Shown: piece by piece, positions 9,241 through 18,841 of the stretch
Layout: every line of letters begins with the position of its first letter
Numbering within the stretch: position 1 is the stretch's first letter
NCBI GenBank assembly: GCA_009773455.1
Contig: WSXU01000029.1
Span: 21,848 to 85,847, forward strand
Reading direction: 5' to 3'
DNA: 64,000 nt
Origin: Bacteroidota bacterium
Lineage (GTDB): Bacteria > Bacteroidota > Bacteroidia > Bacteroidales > Lentimicrobiaceae
Notes under the pieces: model-generated
Seen by the model: only the letters and a program-made list of their open reading frames with translations
Told to the model about the DNA's origin: nothing
Database searches by the model: none
Program-made: the position numbers and the translations under genes

Positions 9241-10134
9241 TTAAAGCAGGAACCCGATGGCAAGGGCTTCTTCTTTCCGGTCCTGATGCAGCAGATCACG
9301 GATAACAGAATGCAGCCGTTCAAGTTTGGCTTCTGTTGTCAGCACCTTGTTTTCTGTAATTTCTTTTATTTCCGGAATCAGTGAAGCAGTTTTGATTTCA
9401 TCATCAGAGGGAGATCTTAAAGAGGAACCGAGCCGACCAAGTTCATTTCCGGTAAGTACAGGGCTGTTTCTTAAATGAACCGGAAGTGCATCGATGCCGA
9501 TGGCTGGTTTCATCAGGGGTTTCTCCACTGTAAAAAGGCTGCTGCCATGGGCACGGACATAATAATCTCCACCCATCCTGCCAACCAGGTCAATCCGGCT
9601 GGTATCGATCAATCCTTCACTGTTCAGTATTTCCTCATTGATGTGTACCAACAGTACCTCACAGATAACAAGATTTGCTGCTCCACCTCCGTTTCCCGTT
9701 TCAATCACTTGTCGTACCATGCATTCCCATTGTACCGGTGACTCTGAAACCCTGAAAGGCCTGACTTTCTCAGAGGCAAGGGCTGTAAATCCCGATTTTT
9801 CAAATTCATTCACCCCTTTCGGGAATTCAGTGCTGGCAAGGCTGACCTGCTCCACCATATCATAAGTCACCGCGTTGATCACAACTTCAGGTACCTGTTT
9901 GATGTTGTCGAAAGTGTCTTTGGTGGTATTGTCGCGGCCCCTGCGCGACGGACTGAAAATAATGGTACTCGGGTTGACCCCGAATGCGTTGAAAAAACTG
10001 AAAGGGGAGAGGTTGGGTCGTCCTTCGGCATCAATGGTACTGGCAAAGGCGATTGGCCGGGGCGCAATGGCACCAAGCATCAGCTTATGCAATTCACTGT
10101 GGGCTGTTTTTGAAGGATCTATGGTTTTATACAT
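9241..10134 (-). CDS. flavin reductase-like FMN-binding protein
   Basis: 297 residues with the flavin reductase domain (about 10-190): LMLGAIAPRPIAFAST near the N-terminus and NLSPFSFFNAFGVNPSTIIFSP, the FMN-binding region of the DIM6/NTAB family. It starts 9 nt after the fumarylacetoacetase stop and belongs to that operon. Homologues of this type accompany homogentisate-pathway genes in Bacteroidota; the partner oxygenase or substrate is not known. The C-terminal 100 residues are mostly helical and lack a recognised domain. Confidence 0.8.
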   Translation of the reverse strand: MYKTIDPSKTAHSELHKLMLGAIAPRPIAFASTIDAEGRPNLSPFSFFNAFGVNPSTIIFSPSRRGRDNTTKDTFDNIKQVPEVVINAVTYDMVEQVSLASTEFPKGVNEFEKSGFTALASEKVRPFRVSESPVQWECMVRQVIETGNGGGAANLVICEVLLVHINEEILNSEGLIDTSRIDLVGRMGGDYYVRAHGSSLFTVEKPLMKPAIGIDALPVHLRNSPVLTGNELGRLGSSLRSPSDDEIKTASLIPEIKEITENKVLTTEAKLERLHSVIRDLLHQDRKEEALAIGFLL

Positions 10135-10143
10135 TGGATGGTA

Positions 10144-11394
10144 TTAGCGTGAAGGAAGTGCCTTTGTTTTGCATTCACCGAAGCCGATTCTCAACCCGTC
10201 TTTTTCACAGAAACCACGGATGATCATCGTATCGTGATCTTCAATAAACTTCCTGCTGCTGCCGTCGTTCAGTGTCAACGGATTCGTGCCGCGCCAGGTC
10301 AGTTCAAGCATCGATCCGTAAGAGCCGGGTTCAGGGCCACTGATGGTCCCTGAAGCATACAGGTCACCTGTAGTGATGTTACATCCGTTTACAGTATGGT
10401 GTGCCAGTTGCTGGCAGATGTTCCAGTACATATGCCTGAAATTCGAACTGCAGACCAGGTTTTCTTCACCTTTATCGGGTCTGATCATTACTTCAAGCTG
10501 AATGTCAAAATTTCTCAGCCCCCCGGTTCTCAGGTAGGGGAGAACTTCAGGATCCTGAACCGGTCCTTTGACCCGGAAAGGTTCCAGCGCTTCCAGTGTT
10601 ACGATCCATGGTGAAACTACCGAACCAAAATTCTTGGAAAGAAAAGGGCCAAGAGGAACATATTCCCACGATTGTATATCCCTGGCTGACAAATCATTGA
10701 AAAGAAGAAATCCGAAAATATAGTCTTCTGCCTGTGCTGCTGACACACTTTCTCCCAGTTGCGTTGACTTTCCAACAACAAAAGCCATTTCCAGTTCAAA
10801 GTCGAACATCCTGGTGGGACCGAAAACAGGCTGATCTGCGCCAGGCGGCAGGGTCTGACCGTTCGGACGATGAACATCAGTTCCGGAAACCACGATGGAA
10901 GAAGCCCTGCCATGATACCCGACCGGGAGATGACGCCAGTTGGGCAACAAGGCGTTGGCAGGATCGCGGAACATCTTACCAACATTGGTGGCATGCTCGA
11001 TGGAGGAGTAAAAATCGGTATAATCGCTGACCTTTACAGGCATCCGCATGGTAACTGAATCTATGGAGTGGAATGCGCTGGTCTTCAGGGTATCCTTTTG
11101 ATTCTGATCTTTATTGGTGTCACTGAATATTTCCTGTAACCGCCGCCTTAATGCCCTGTGTGCTTCCTTGCCCAGGTCAATAAATTGGTTTAAAACCGGC
11201 TGCCCGAAGACCTCCCCGAAATCAAATCCGGAATTATTCAGGATTCCCATTTGTTCCAGTTTCGCAAGGTCAATCACTGTATCGCCAATCCGCGTAACAG
11301 CAACGGTTTTTCCGGAAGGGATGGTTGCTATCCCGAAAGGGAGATTCTGAATGGGGAAGTCGCTTTGAGAAGGTGTTTCGATCCAGGAATTCAT
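10144..11394 (-). CDS. fahA: fumarylacetoacetase
   Basis: Hydrolyses fumarylacetoacetate to fumarate and acetoacetate, the last step of tyrosine catabolism. The 416-residue length is normal. Residues seen include the metal ligand D127 (DYTDFY), the catalytic base H134 (EHATNVG), PVGYHGRASS, the metal-binding FELEMAFVVG and the signature SARDIQSWEYVPLGPF. It is followed at 9 nt by the flavin reductase-like gene and preceded by a 229-bp repeat-rich gap before hpd. No maleylacetoacetate isomerase gene, needed upstream of this step, is in the window. Confidence 0.95.
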   Translation of the reverse strand: MNSWIETPSQSDFPIQNLPFGIATIPSGKTVAVTRIGDTVIDLAKLEQMGILNNSGFDFGEVFGQPVLNQFIDLGKEAHRALRRRLQEIFSDTNKDQNQKDTLKTSAFHSIDSVTMRMPVKVSDYTDFYSSIEHATNVGKMFRDPANALLPNWRHLPVGYHGRASSIVVSGTDVHRPNGQTLPPGADQPVFGPTRMFDFELEMAFVVGKSTQLGESVSAAQAEDYIFGFLLFNDLSARDIQSWEYVPLGPFLSKNFGSVVSPWIVTLEALEPFRVKGPVQDPEVLPYLRTGGLRNFDIQLEVMIRPDKGEENLVCSSNFRHMYWNICQQLAHHTVNGCNITTGDLYASGTISGPEPGSYGSMLELTWRGTNPLTLNDGSSRKFIEDHDTMIIRGFCEKDGLRIGFGECKTKALPSR

Positions 11395-11623
11395 AGGGGG
11401 AGGATAAGTATAAAGTTAAAAGTTAAAAGTAAAAAGTTAAAAGCTAAAAGTAAAAAGCCTGCCTGCCGCAGGTAGGTAAAAAGTAAAAGCCTGTTTGCGG
11501 TTTACCAGCCGCAGGGGAGCAGTTTGGTCCGCAATCATAATGCCTTTGGCAACTTGCCCCGCTTTTTCAGCGGGGGGCCAAGCACAATCCGAAATCCAAA
11601 TTCCGCAATCCGCAATCCACAAT
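11395..11623. repeat. composite intergenic repeat block between fahA and hpd
   Basis: No gene. It contains a degenerate AAAAGTTAAAAGT tract (11409-11457), a palindrome CCTGCCTGCCGCAGGTAGG (11458-11476), a nested GC-rich hairpin in which TTGGC/GCCAA encloses CCCCGC/GCGGGG (11546-11581), and a run of degenerate words such as CAATCCGAAATCC and CGCAATCC (11586-11632, touching the hpd end). The same word types recur before acr3. Confidence 0.6.
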
Positions 11624-12724
11624 TTACAACGTGCCTCTTCTGACCTGCTCCAGTTCGATGGATTCAAACAATGCCTTGAAGTTGCCTTTTCCGAAAGATT
11701 TGGCTCCTTTTCGCTGGATGATTTCATAGAATACTGTTGGTCGGTCTTCTACCGGCTTGGTGAAAATCTGCAGCAGATAACCTTCATCATCCCGGTCGAC
11801 CAGGATGCCCAGTTTCTTCAATGCCAGGATTTCCTCATCGATCTTTCCAACCCTGTTAAGAACGGTGTCGTAATAACTGTCGGGAACAGTGAGAAACTCA
11901 ATGCCTCTTTTTCTGAGTTCTCCGACAGTCTCCAGGATATTCTCCGTTGCCATAGCGACATGCTGAACACCGCTGGTTCCGAAAAAGTCAAGGTATTCCT
12001 CAACCTGTGAACGTTTTCGGCCTTCGGCCGGTTCATTGATCGGGAATTTGATCCTGCCGTTACCATTGGTCATTACCTTGCTCATCAAAGCAGTATATTC
12101 TGTTGAAATATCCTTGTCATCAAAGGAGGCAAGCTGTGTGAAACCCATGGTGTCGGCATAGAAGTTCACCCATTTGTTCATTTCGTTCCAGCCTACATTA
12201 CCGACCATATGATCAACATATTTCAACCCGGTATCCCTGGTTTTATATTCCGGATTCCAGGCTACATAGCCGGGAAGGAAAGGTCCGTTATAATTTTTGC
12301 GTTCAACAAAAATATGAACGGTTTCACCATAGGTTCTGATTCCTGAGAACACCGCCTCGCCATGTTCGTCTTTCTCAACTTTTGGCTCGAGACAGGATAC
12401 CGCTCCCCTGGCTGTGGTTTCTTTCCAGGATTTACGGGCATCATCTACCCAAAGGGCAACAACCTTCACCCCGTCGCCGTGATTCATCGCATGAACAGCA
12501 ATTTCACTGTCGGGAACCAGGGATGAGGTAAATACAAACCTTATTTTATCCTGAACCAGCACATAGGAGGTGCGGTCTTTCAGGCCGGTCTCAAGTCCGG
12601 CATATGCCAGGGGCTGGAAACCAAAAGCTGTCTGATAATAATAGGCAGCCTGTTTGGCGTTGCCAACATAAAATTCAACGTAATCGGTGCCATTGATGGG
12701 CAGAAAGTCTTCTCTGGAATTCAT
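11624..12724 (-). CDS. hpd: 4-hydroxyphenylpyruvate dioxygenase
   Basis: Fe(II) enzyme converting 4-hydroxyphenylpyruvate to homogentisate. The 366 residues contain two vicinal-oxygen-chelate halves. The three iron ligands are visible: H172 (VDHMVGN), H255 (VQHVAMAT) and E334 (FYEIIQR). The C-terminus includes the expected GKGNFKALFESIE helix. It lies between hmgA (85 bp upstream) and fahA, all on the minus strand, giving the order hmgA-hpd-fahA of the homogentisate route. Confidence 0.96.
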   Translation of the reverse strand: MNSREDFLPINGTDYVEFYVGNAKQAAYYYQTAFGFQPLAYAGLETGLKDRTSYVLVQDKIRFVFTSSLVPDSEIAVHAMNHGDGVKVVALWVDDARKSWKETTARGAVSCLEPKVEKDEHGEAVFSGIRTYGETVHIFVERKNYNGPFLPGYVAWNPEYKTRDTGLKYVDHMVGNVGWNEMNKWVNFYADTMGFTQLASFDDKDISTEYTALMSKVMTNGNGRIKFPINEPAEGRKRSQVEEYLDFFGTSGVQHVAMATENILETVGELRKRGIEFLTVPDSYYDTVLNRVGKIDEEILALKKLGILVDRDDEGYLLQIFTKPVEDRPTVFYEIIQRKGAKSFGKGNFKALFESIELEQVRRGTL

Positions 12725-12809
12725 TTTTATTGTTTTGTCAATGCTGTTTGAAAATAGGGCAGGGATTTATACCGGATTTTATCAGAAAAAGGTTTTGTAT
12801 GCTGTAATC

Positions 12810-13967
12810 TTATTCGATCCACGACCTGAAATAGTCCGGATCTTCTATTGTCATGGCCTGCTTGGTAAGCCAGAGCGGACGGAAGGTGTCAACCATTACA
12901 GCCAGTTCCTGTGTTCCGGAAGCTCCGAGGCTTTTTTCAACCGTGCCCGGATGAGGACCGTGAGGTATACCGATCGGATGAAGGGTAATCTGCCCCCGTT
13001 CAACATGCTTGCGGCTCATAAATTCCCCGTCAACATAGTAGAGTACTTCATCCGAATCCACATTGCTGTGATTATAAGGCACCGGCACCGAAAGCGGGTG
13101 ATAGTCATATAAACGGGGTACAAAAGCACACATCACATAATTGTGGGCTTCGAAAGTCTGGTGAACAGGTGGTGGCTGGTGGATACGGCCTGTGATCGGC
13201 TCAAAATCATGGATCGACAGTGCATACGGGTAATGATAGCCATCCCAGCCAACAACGTCGAAAGGGTGACTGGCAAAATGATAGGGAAACAACTGGTGTT
13301 CCTTCTTTACCATTACGACAAAATCTCCTTTCTCATCGTGGGTTACCAGGCTTTGTGGTTTGCGGATATCCCGTTCACAAAAGGGAGCATGCTCTTCAAA
13401 TTGCCCGAGTTTGTTGATGTATTTTTTCGGAAACCGGATGGGTGTGTAGGACTCAACGATGAAAAGACGGTTTTCAGTCGTGTCGAATTCCAGCTGATAG
13501 ATAACCCCTCGCGGAATGATGAGATGATCGCCGTATCCAAAGCGGATTTCACCATACATACTCTTCAGAATGCCCGACCCTTCATGAACAAAGATCATTT
13601 CTGAAGCCTGAGAGTTTTTAAAGAAATACCCATCCATCGAATTTCTGGGTGCCGCCAGAATGATACTGAGGTCATTGTTTACAAGTACCGGAGTTCGGCT
13701 CTTCAGATAGTCGTCCGTAGAATTTACTTTAAATCCTTGGAAACTACGGTGCTGCATATTATTCTGTATCGCTATCTCAGGTCTGACATCGATGGGAGGG
13801 TCAATTGATCTGACCATGGTTGGCGGATAAAAATGGTATGTGTTCGAGTAGGCATCAGAAAAGCCCTCCGTCGAAACAAGCTGCTCAGAATAAAGACCGC
13901 CGTCAGGTTTCCTGAACTGGATATGGCGTTTGGGTGGAATCTGTCCAAGGGAATAATAGTGAGGCAT
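12810..13967 (-). CDS. hmgA: homogentisate 1,2-dioxygenase
   Basis: Ring-opening dioxygenase that converts homogentisate to maleylacetoacetate. It is a bicupin; the iron-site region of the family shows as HDFEPITGRIHQPPPVHQTFE and the C-terminal PIGIPHGPHPGTVE. An upstream in-frame ATG at 14039 would add 24 residues, but the family begins at MPHYYSLGQIPPKRH, so I place the start at 13967 (385 residues). A near-consensus minus-strand -7 box (TACCTTTA) lies at about 14006-14013, between the two candidate starts, which supports the shorter form. Confidence 0.94.
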   Translation of the reverse strand: MPHYYSLGQIPPKRHIQFRKPDGGLYSEQLVSTEGFSDAYSNTYHFYPPTMVRSIDPPIDVRPEIAIQNNMQHRSFQGFKVNSTDDYLKSRTPVLVNNDLSIILAAPRNSMDGYFFKNSQASEMIFVHEGSGILKSMYGEIRFGYGDHLIIPRGVIYQLEFDTTENRLFIVESYTPIRFPKKYINKLGQFEEHAPFCERDIRKPQSLVTHDEKGDFVVMVKKEHQLFPYHFASHPFDVVGWDGYHYPYALSIHDFEPITGRIHQPPPVHQTFEAHNYVMCAFVPRLYDYHPLSVPVPYNHSNVDSDEVLYYVDGEFMSRKHVERGQITLHPIGIPHGPHPGTVEKSLGASGTQELAVMVDTFRPLWLTKQAMTIEDPDYFRSWIE

Positions 13968-14115
13968 TTTTAAAACATTAAAATAATAATCAGTGAATAC
14001 CTGTGATAAAGGTACTTCAAACGATTGCATAAATAACAAATTCCACCATCTATTGTTCAGAAAATATAAGGCTTTTTGACCGCTTTATACCTGTTGAGAA
14101 TTCATTGCTGCTGAA

Positions 14116-14149
14116 TAAAAAAAGGCAGGATTGTTATTTCCTGCCTTTG
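14116..14149 (-). terminator. terminator downstream of the M6 protease gene
   Basis: AAAGGCAGG / CCTGCCTTT with a 10-nt loop. On the minus strand it is followed by seven T residues. It lies just past the stop of the 1308-residue protein gene. Confidence 0.8.
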
Positions 14150-14165
14150 AGTGTTTTTTTGATTG

Positions 14166-17100
14166 TTACCTGTTTATGACCACTTTGACAATGCAGGCTT
14201 TCTGGTCTGCGATTTTAACTTTGAGAAAATACATGCCTTCCGGGTATTGCGACAGGTCAGCATTCACTTTGTCAACCGGGATATTCCCGGTATGGCTCCA
14301 GATTTCCTTTCCTGTAAGGGTCACAACGCTGACACTTTCGATCAGGGCAGTTTCAGGCGAAACCGATTCCACTGTCACCATCCCTGTTGATGGGTTCGGG
14401 TAAACGACATAACCCGGTGGATTAATGTTGTTGATACCAACCGGAACATAAAAGTGAGCGGTGAGTTCCCTGTTGCCCGAAACTATAAATGAGTAAACGG
14501 GATTTGTTGAAACAATATTGCCGTTTTCGGTCCAGTTGAGGAATACATAACCGCTGTTGGCATAGGCTGAAACCGATACCTCATCACCTTCGGGATAACT
14601 GCCGCTGCCTGTGGTATAACCCCCGGCCGGCGGATCAGCGATTGCCAGTATTACAAACTGTTGAGTAAAGCCCGCCACAAGCGTACGGTCGGCATTTACA
14701 GTAAATGAATAGGATGCATCGGTTGAAACCACATTCCCGTTTTCAGTCCAGCTGGCAAACAACCATCCGTTGCTGGGGAGGGCAGTTACGGTAGCCTGTT
14801 CGCCGGAATTGTATTCCCCGGCACCATTGGTAGCACCACCGGCAGACGGAGCTGACGAAGTGCTTATGGTATATTGGATGGTTCCCTGTATAAAATTGGC
14901 AATCAGGTCCCTGTCCGACATTGCAGGAAAAGAGTACCCCGGATCAGCCGAAACCTGGTTCCCGTTTTCTGTCCAGTTCACAAAAGTCCAGCCGCTTTCC
15001 GGAATTGCAAGCAATGAAACAAGCTCTCCGGCTTCATATACGCCGCCTCCGGTGGTTGATCCCCCTTCGGCAGGGCTTGGCAACGCGGTGATCAGATATT
15101 CAATGATCTGTTGTGTAAAGTTGGCAACGAGGTTTCGGTTGCCACTGACTGTAAACGAATAACCAGAGGTTGTTGAAACCACATTCCCGTTCTCAGTCCA
15201 GTTCACAAAATTCCATCCGTTGTTGGCCGTTGCATTCACTGTGGCCTGTGTTCCGTAGGCATAGGAGCCACCACCGCTGACGATTCCCGCATTTACTGGA
15301 CTTGACGTAACGCTTATGTTATACTGTATGGCCTGGAAATTGGCTACTAGTGTCCTGTTATTTTCTGCAGTAAAGGAATAGGAAGCATTGGCCGATACAA
15401 CATTTCCGTTTTCTGTCCAGTTGGTGAAGTTAAATCCTGTATTTGCAGTGGCATTCAGGGCTACCTGGGTGCCATAGTTATAATTTCCGGCTCCTGAGGT
15501 AGTGCCCCCATTTGAAGGTGAGGATGAAGTTGATATGACATACTCTTGTGGTGCAAAATTCGCAGTCAGCAAACGATTCCCGGAAACGGTAAAAGTATAA
15601 TCCTGATCCGCCGAAACCACATTTCCGTTTTCGGTCCAGTTCAGGAAATAATACCCGGCCAGTGATGTTGCCGACACAGTTGCCTGTGCTCCGGCATTGT
15701 ATGTTCCTCCGCCTGAAGTTGTTCCCCCCTGGGCAGGACTGGATGAGGTGGTAATGACAAAAGTCTGTACCCCGACTGCCGATACATTTACATTATCCAC
15801 ATACCAGTAATCATACTGATACAGGTTACCTTCAATGGTAAAGGCAAGGTAAGTTGAGGCTGAATTCAGGTTCGAAGTAACACTTGTGTTGACAAGTACA
15901 GGACCTACATTGGTTCCGGATGCTGTAGGGAGCGACCAGGCTTCATTGGTCCAGGTTGTTCCGTTGGTACTCGACTGGATGCGGAGTGTTGCCCCTGGTC
16001 CGTAATCGTCAAGCATGTGCATGAAACTCAGATTTAGTTCTGTTACCCCGAGGGTATTAAAAGCGGGAGTGACCAGCCTGGTTGTCGCAGGATTTCTGTC
16101 CTGCCAGGTCGACATCATCTCTCCGGAGCTCCCTCCGGCATTGTTTGTTGCCGAAAGAGACCAGTTGGATGCTACATTGGTTCCAACGACCTGCTGTGAC
16201 CAGCACGGTGGGAATTCCGCCCCTGAAAAAGTTTCTGAAAAGGGCAGGGTAACGATGCCGCATTGTGTGGTGGCGCTGGCATTGATGCCGGTTGAATAGG
16301 TAACAGTGCCATCAACCGACCAGAGTTTATAGTAATAGGTGGTTGCAGGTGAGAGCGAAATATGGTTGAAGCTGCTTCCATTGCCTGCATAGATGACTGT
16401 TCCGCCACCCGGTATGGTTGAACCGGAGCTGTAGGAAGTACCTGTCTGTGGTATTCCGAAAGTAGCGGAAGTATTATAAGCGAGTACAACGTTATTGTCG
16501 GAGCTGTTTTTCTGCCATCCCAGATTGATCTGGGTTCCGCTGATGGTGGTCGCTGTTAAGCCTGAAGGGTTCCCCACAGTACTCATACCAACTGTAAAGG
16601 ATATGGTATTTCCTGCGGCGGTAATGTTGTATATATTCAGTCCGCCAGGACTTCCGTTTTGCAGAAATGATGATGGGTTGGTGCCATCGTTGATGGCCGT
16701 TCTTCCCGATGCTTGCGAATAATAAGCGCTCCAGGGGCTGCCGTTTGATGTGGTCGTGCCATTGGGCCGGTATATGTAGACTTCGTCGGGAGGGCCGTCT
16801 GCATTGCCTCCGACACTTGGATCTATCCTGTAAATAATCAGTCCTGACCCTGGCAAGGTACTTTCAAATGTACCTGTCGTTTTTCTGTACTCTACCACAA
16901 AAAATTCAGTGGCTGAATTGGGCGATGCAATCTTATAGCAGTTATTTGTTGCGGAGGTCAGTGGTTGCAGGGTGTAAGTGCCCGATGAATTGATCTCAGG
17001 TATATTGGTTATCCACGAGTAATTCGTGTATTTCCATTTCATATAGGCTCCCATGTGCCCGCCACCCTGTTCCATAAGGTCCCATTCCGAAACGGGTGCG

Positions 17101-18092
17101 ATGTTGAGTCCCCCGTCGTCGTAGTGATACAGGTCGGGTGACCCCAGGGCATGGAACATCTCATGGCAGAGTGTCTGGACATCTACCTGTGATTCCGGTT
17201 GAAAGGTATAATCCCAGACCTGTTTGCCATTAATATAGACATTGTAAGTATACAGAGCCCAGCGGTGGGCCCAGAGCAGGCTGGCCCAGGCCCCGTTCCC
17301 TCCACGTACAATAAAGCAGACATTATCAACCAGATTATCGTCATCACCGTCAATGTCCAGAGCTGTCGGAACCGGAGAATTGGCATTGATCCAGTTGATA
17401 GCGTCGCGCAAAAGGGCATGTTCACGCAGACGGCGCTCGGTCTCTCCATTGTATCCGCCCGGGTTGGTGCTGGCATTGTAGGGCTCAAAATAGTTCCTGG
17501 GATGTGTGTCCGTATAGGAGTAGTTCGTTGTCATGGCACACGCAGGATAATGCGTTGATGATATCGTGAACTGATTGTATGACACTTCTGTGTAATAGGA
17601 TTTCAGCGCATTGCCGGTGGGCAGGTTAAACAGGTCGTCGTAAGTCTGACGGGTGGTGGTAAATTCCGTGTCTCCCGAAAACTTGATATATACCACGATG
17701 TTATTCATGGTGCCAAGGTGTGGAGCCCTGGTCGACTGGCTGTTTTCCTTGTTGAAATATTCTTTTCGCCGCTGGTATTCTGTTTTTGAGATTTTTGCCC
17801 ATGGCGTGAGCCCGACAGTAGCCGGGTCTACCTCATTAACCCTGTAAATTGACGGTACAACAAGATCTTTGTCTTTGATTCCATAGCAGTAATAGCCATC
17901 CGGTGCCTGAATAATGGTGTAACCCTGAGCATCGTGCAGCCAGTTGAAATATTCATCTCCCGAAACAAAGCAGTTGATTATGGTACCATCAGGCTGGTTT
18001 ACCTGGTAGGGATGATTCTGAACATAGGCTGCCCGGGTGGCAGTCGAAAACAACAGGGTAGTAACAGCCAGCAAAAGGAATATTCTTCTCAT
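14166..18092 (-). CDS. secreted M6-family metalloprotease with InlB-like repeats and T9SS sorting domain
   Basis: 1308 residues. A signal peptide (about 1-22) and a propeptide-like region precede an M6 (immune-inhibitor A type) zinc protease domain with the metal motif HEMFHALGSPDLYHY. A fibronectin-like stretch and a MAM/jelly-roll-like domain (about 600-760) follow. Then come six tandem repeats of about 70-75 residues, each with a WTENGNVVS-type motif (divergent InlB B-repeat or Listeria-Bacteroides repeat). The T9SS type A sorting domain at the C-terminus (VVYPNPSTGMVTVES ... GMYFLKVKI) predicts surface export. It stands alone with its own terminator. The protease substrate is unknown. Confidence 0.9.
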   Translation of the reverse strand: MRRIFLLLAVTTLLFSTATRAAYVQNHPYQVNQPDGTIINCFVSGDEYFNWLHDAQGYTIIQAPDGYYCYGIKDKDLVVPSIYRVNEVDPATVGLTPWAKISKTEYQRRKEYFNKENSQSTRAPHLGTMNNIVVYIKFSGDTEFTTTRQTYDDLFNLPTGNALKSYYTEVSYNQFTISSTHYPACAMTTNYSYTDTHPRNYFEPYNASTNPGGYNGETERRLREHALLRDAINWINANSPVPTALDIDGDDDNLVDNVCFIVRGGNGAWASLLWAHRWALYTYNVYINGKQVWDYTFQPESQVDVQTLCHEMFHALGSPDLYHYDDGGLNIAPVSEWDLMEQGGGHMGAYMKWKYTNYSWITNIPEINSSGTYTLQPLTSATNNCYKIASPNSATEFFVVEYRKTTGTFESTLPGSGLIIYRIDPSVGGNADGPPDEVYIYRPNGTTTSNGSPWSAYYSQASGRTAINDGTNPSSFLQNGSPGGLNIYNITAAGNTISFTVGMSTVGNPSGLTATTISGTQINLGWQKNSSDNNVVLAYNTSATFGIPQTGTSYSSGSTIPGGGTVIYAGNGSSFNHISLSPATTYYYKLWSVDGTVTYSTGINASATTQCGIVTLPFSETFSGAEFPPCWSQQVVGTNVASNWSLSATNNAGGSSGEMMSTWQDRNPATTRLVTPAFNTLGVTELNLSFMHMLDDYGPGATLRIQSSTNGTTWTNEAWSLPTASGTNVGPVLVNTSVTSNLNSASTYLAFTIEGNLYQYDYWYVDNVNVSAVGVQTFVITTSSSPAQGGTTSGGGTYNAGAQATVSATSLAGYYFLNWTENGNVVSADQDYTFTVSGNRLLTANFAPQEYVISTSSSPSNGGTTSGAGNYNYGTQVALNATANTGFNFTNWTENGNVVSANASYSFTAENNRTLVANFQAIQYNISVTSSPVNAGIVSGGGSYAYGTQATVNATANNGWNFVNWTENGNVVSTTSGYSFTVSGNRNLVANFTQQIIEYLITALPSPAEGGSTTGGGVYEAGELVSLLAIPESGWTFVNWTENGNQVSADPGYSFPAMSDRDLIANFIQGTIQYTISTSSAPSAGGATNGAGEYNSGEQATVTALPSNGWLFASWTENGNVVSTDASYSFTVNADRTLVAGFTQQFVILAIADPPAGGYTTGSGSYPEGDEVSVSAYANSGYVFLNWTENGNIVSTNPVYSFIVSGNRELTAHFYVPVGINNINPPGYVVYPNPSTGMVTVESVSPETALIESVSVVTLTGKEIWSHTGNIPVDKVNADLSQYPEGMYFLKVKIADQKACIVKVVINR
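14450..15765 (-). repeat. six tandem repeats of about 215-230 bp coding for InlB-like domains
   Basis: The coding sequence for WTENGN(V/I/Q)VS recurs six times at about 220-bp spacing (near 14520, 14735, 14955, 15190, 15415 and 15630). Each unit starts with a SSPxxGG(T)T(S/N)G motif. Similarity at the DNA level makes the array a likely site of recombination and copy-number change. Confidence 0.85.
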
Positions 18093-18373
18093 AACAGGAT
18101 GATTTGTAGATGTAAAAGTGCTTTCGGAGATGGAGAAAAAAACGTACAGTATTAATAAATTTCAGCCCGAAAAGTAATCACTGAAATACGCGTTTTTTAT
18201 AGCGAAATTCTTGTTTTGAGATTATGCCCTTTTTTCGGGGAATGTCCGGGTAACTAAATTGATGCTGCTCCTGGAAATCACAGGGGAAAGAGGCACATTT
18301 GGTCTATCTGCTGAAAGGGAAAAGGATACCGGATTTATTGATGATCCGGGCAGGAAGCAGAGCGTTCAGGTGT

Positions 18374-18703
18374 TTACCATTTTTTGAAAATGAAGAACAC
18401 GGCAAGGATGATGAATCCGAATCCCACCAGGTAATTCCATTTCATGGGTTCCTTCAGGAAAAGCACCGAGAAAGCGGCGAAAACCAGCAATGTGATGACC
18501 TCCTGGATTGTTTTGAGCTGGGCTACAGAAAAGGTACCATGGCCAATGCGATTGGCAGGAACCATGAGTATATATTCAAAAAGGGCGATACCCCAGCTTA
18601 CAAGAATCACTTTCCAAAGAGCCGCTTCCTTGAATTTCAGGTGGCCATACCAGGCAAATGTCATAAATATATTGGAGGCAATCAGTAACAGAACAGTTCT
18701 CAT
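18374..18703 (-). CDS. DMT-family small membrane protein (DUF486)
   Basis: 109 residues with four predicted membrane helices: about 3-21, 29-49, 66-85 and 88-105. The pattern TFAWYGHLKF and VPANRIGHGTFSVAQLKTIQEVITL is typical of the DUF486 branch of the drug/metabolite transporter superfamily, which has one half of the EamA repeat. The transport substrate is unknown. The gene stands alone; the nearest neighbour on its strand is the M6 protease, 281 bp away. Confidence 0.85.
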   Translation of the reverse strand: MRTVLLLIASNIFMTFAWYGHLKFKEAALWKVILVSWGIALFEYILMVPANRIGHGTFSVAQLKTIQEVITLLVFAAFSVLFLKEPMKWNYLVGFGFIILAVFFIFKKW

Positions 18704-18802
18704 GCTTGAGCTTTTGGTCAGGCAAAGTTAGCGATTCTGATTTTTACTGTCTGCATTGCCAAACAATCGGCGAATGATGAGAGAGTGCTGGCTCTGATTG
18801 TT

Positions 18803-18810
18803 TATTTTTG
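18803..18810 (+). promoter_or_regulatory. possible -7 box of the agmatinase-family gene
   Basis: TATTTTTG fits TAnnTTTG and lies 31 bp before the ATG at 18842. No -33 element is clear. Confidence 0.4.
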
Positions 18811-18841
18811 CCATTGAAATCAGTTGTAAACATGGTTGTAA

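Noticed and set aside
14450-15765. Regular ~220-bp repeats as a possible CRISPR or satellite array
   Set aside because: The repeats are in frame and encode protein domains of the M6 protease; there are no short repeats with unique spacers.
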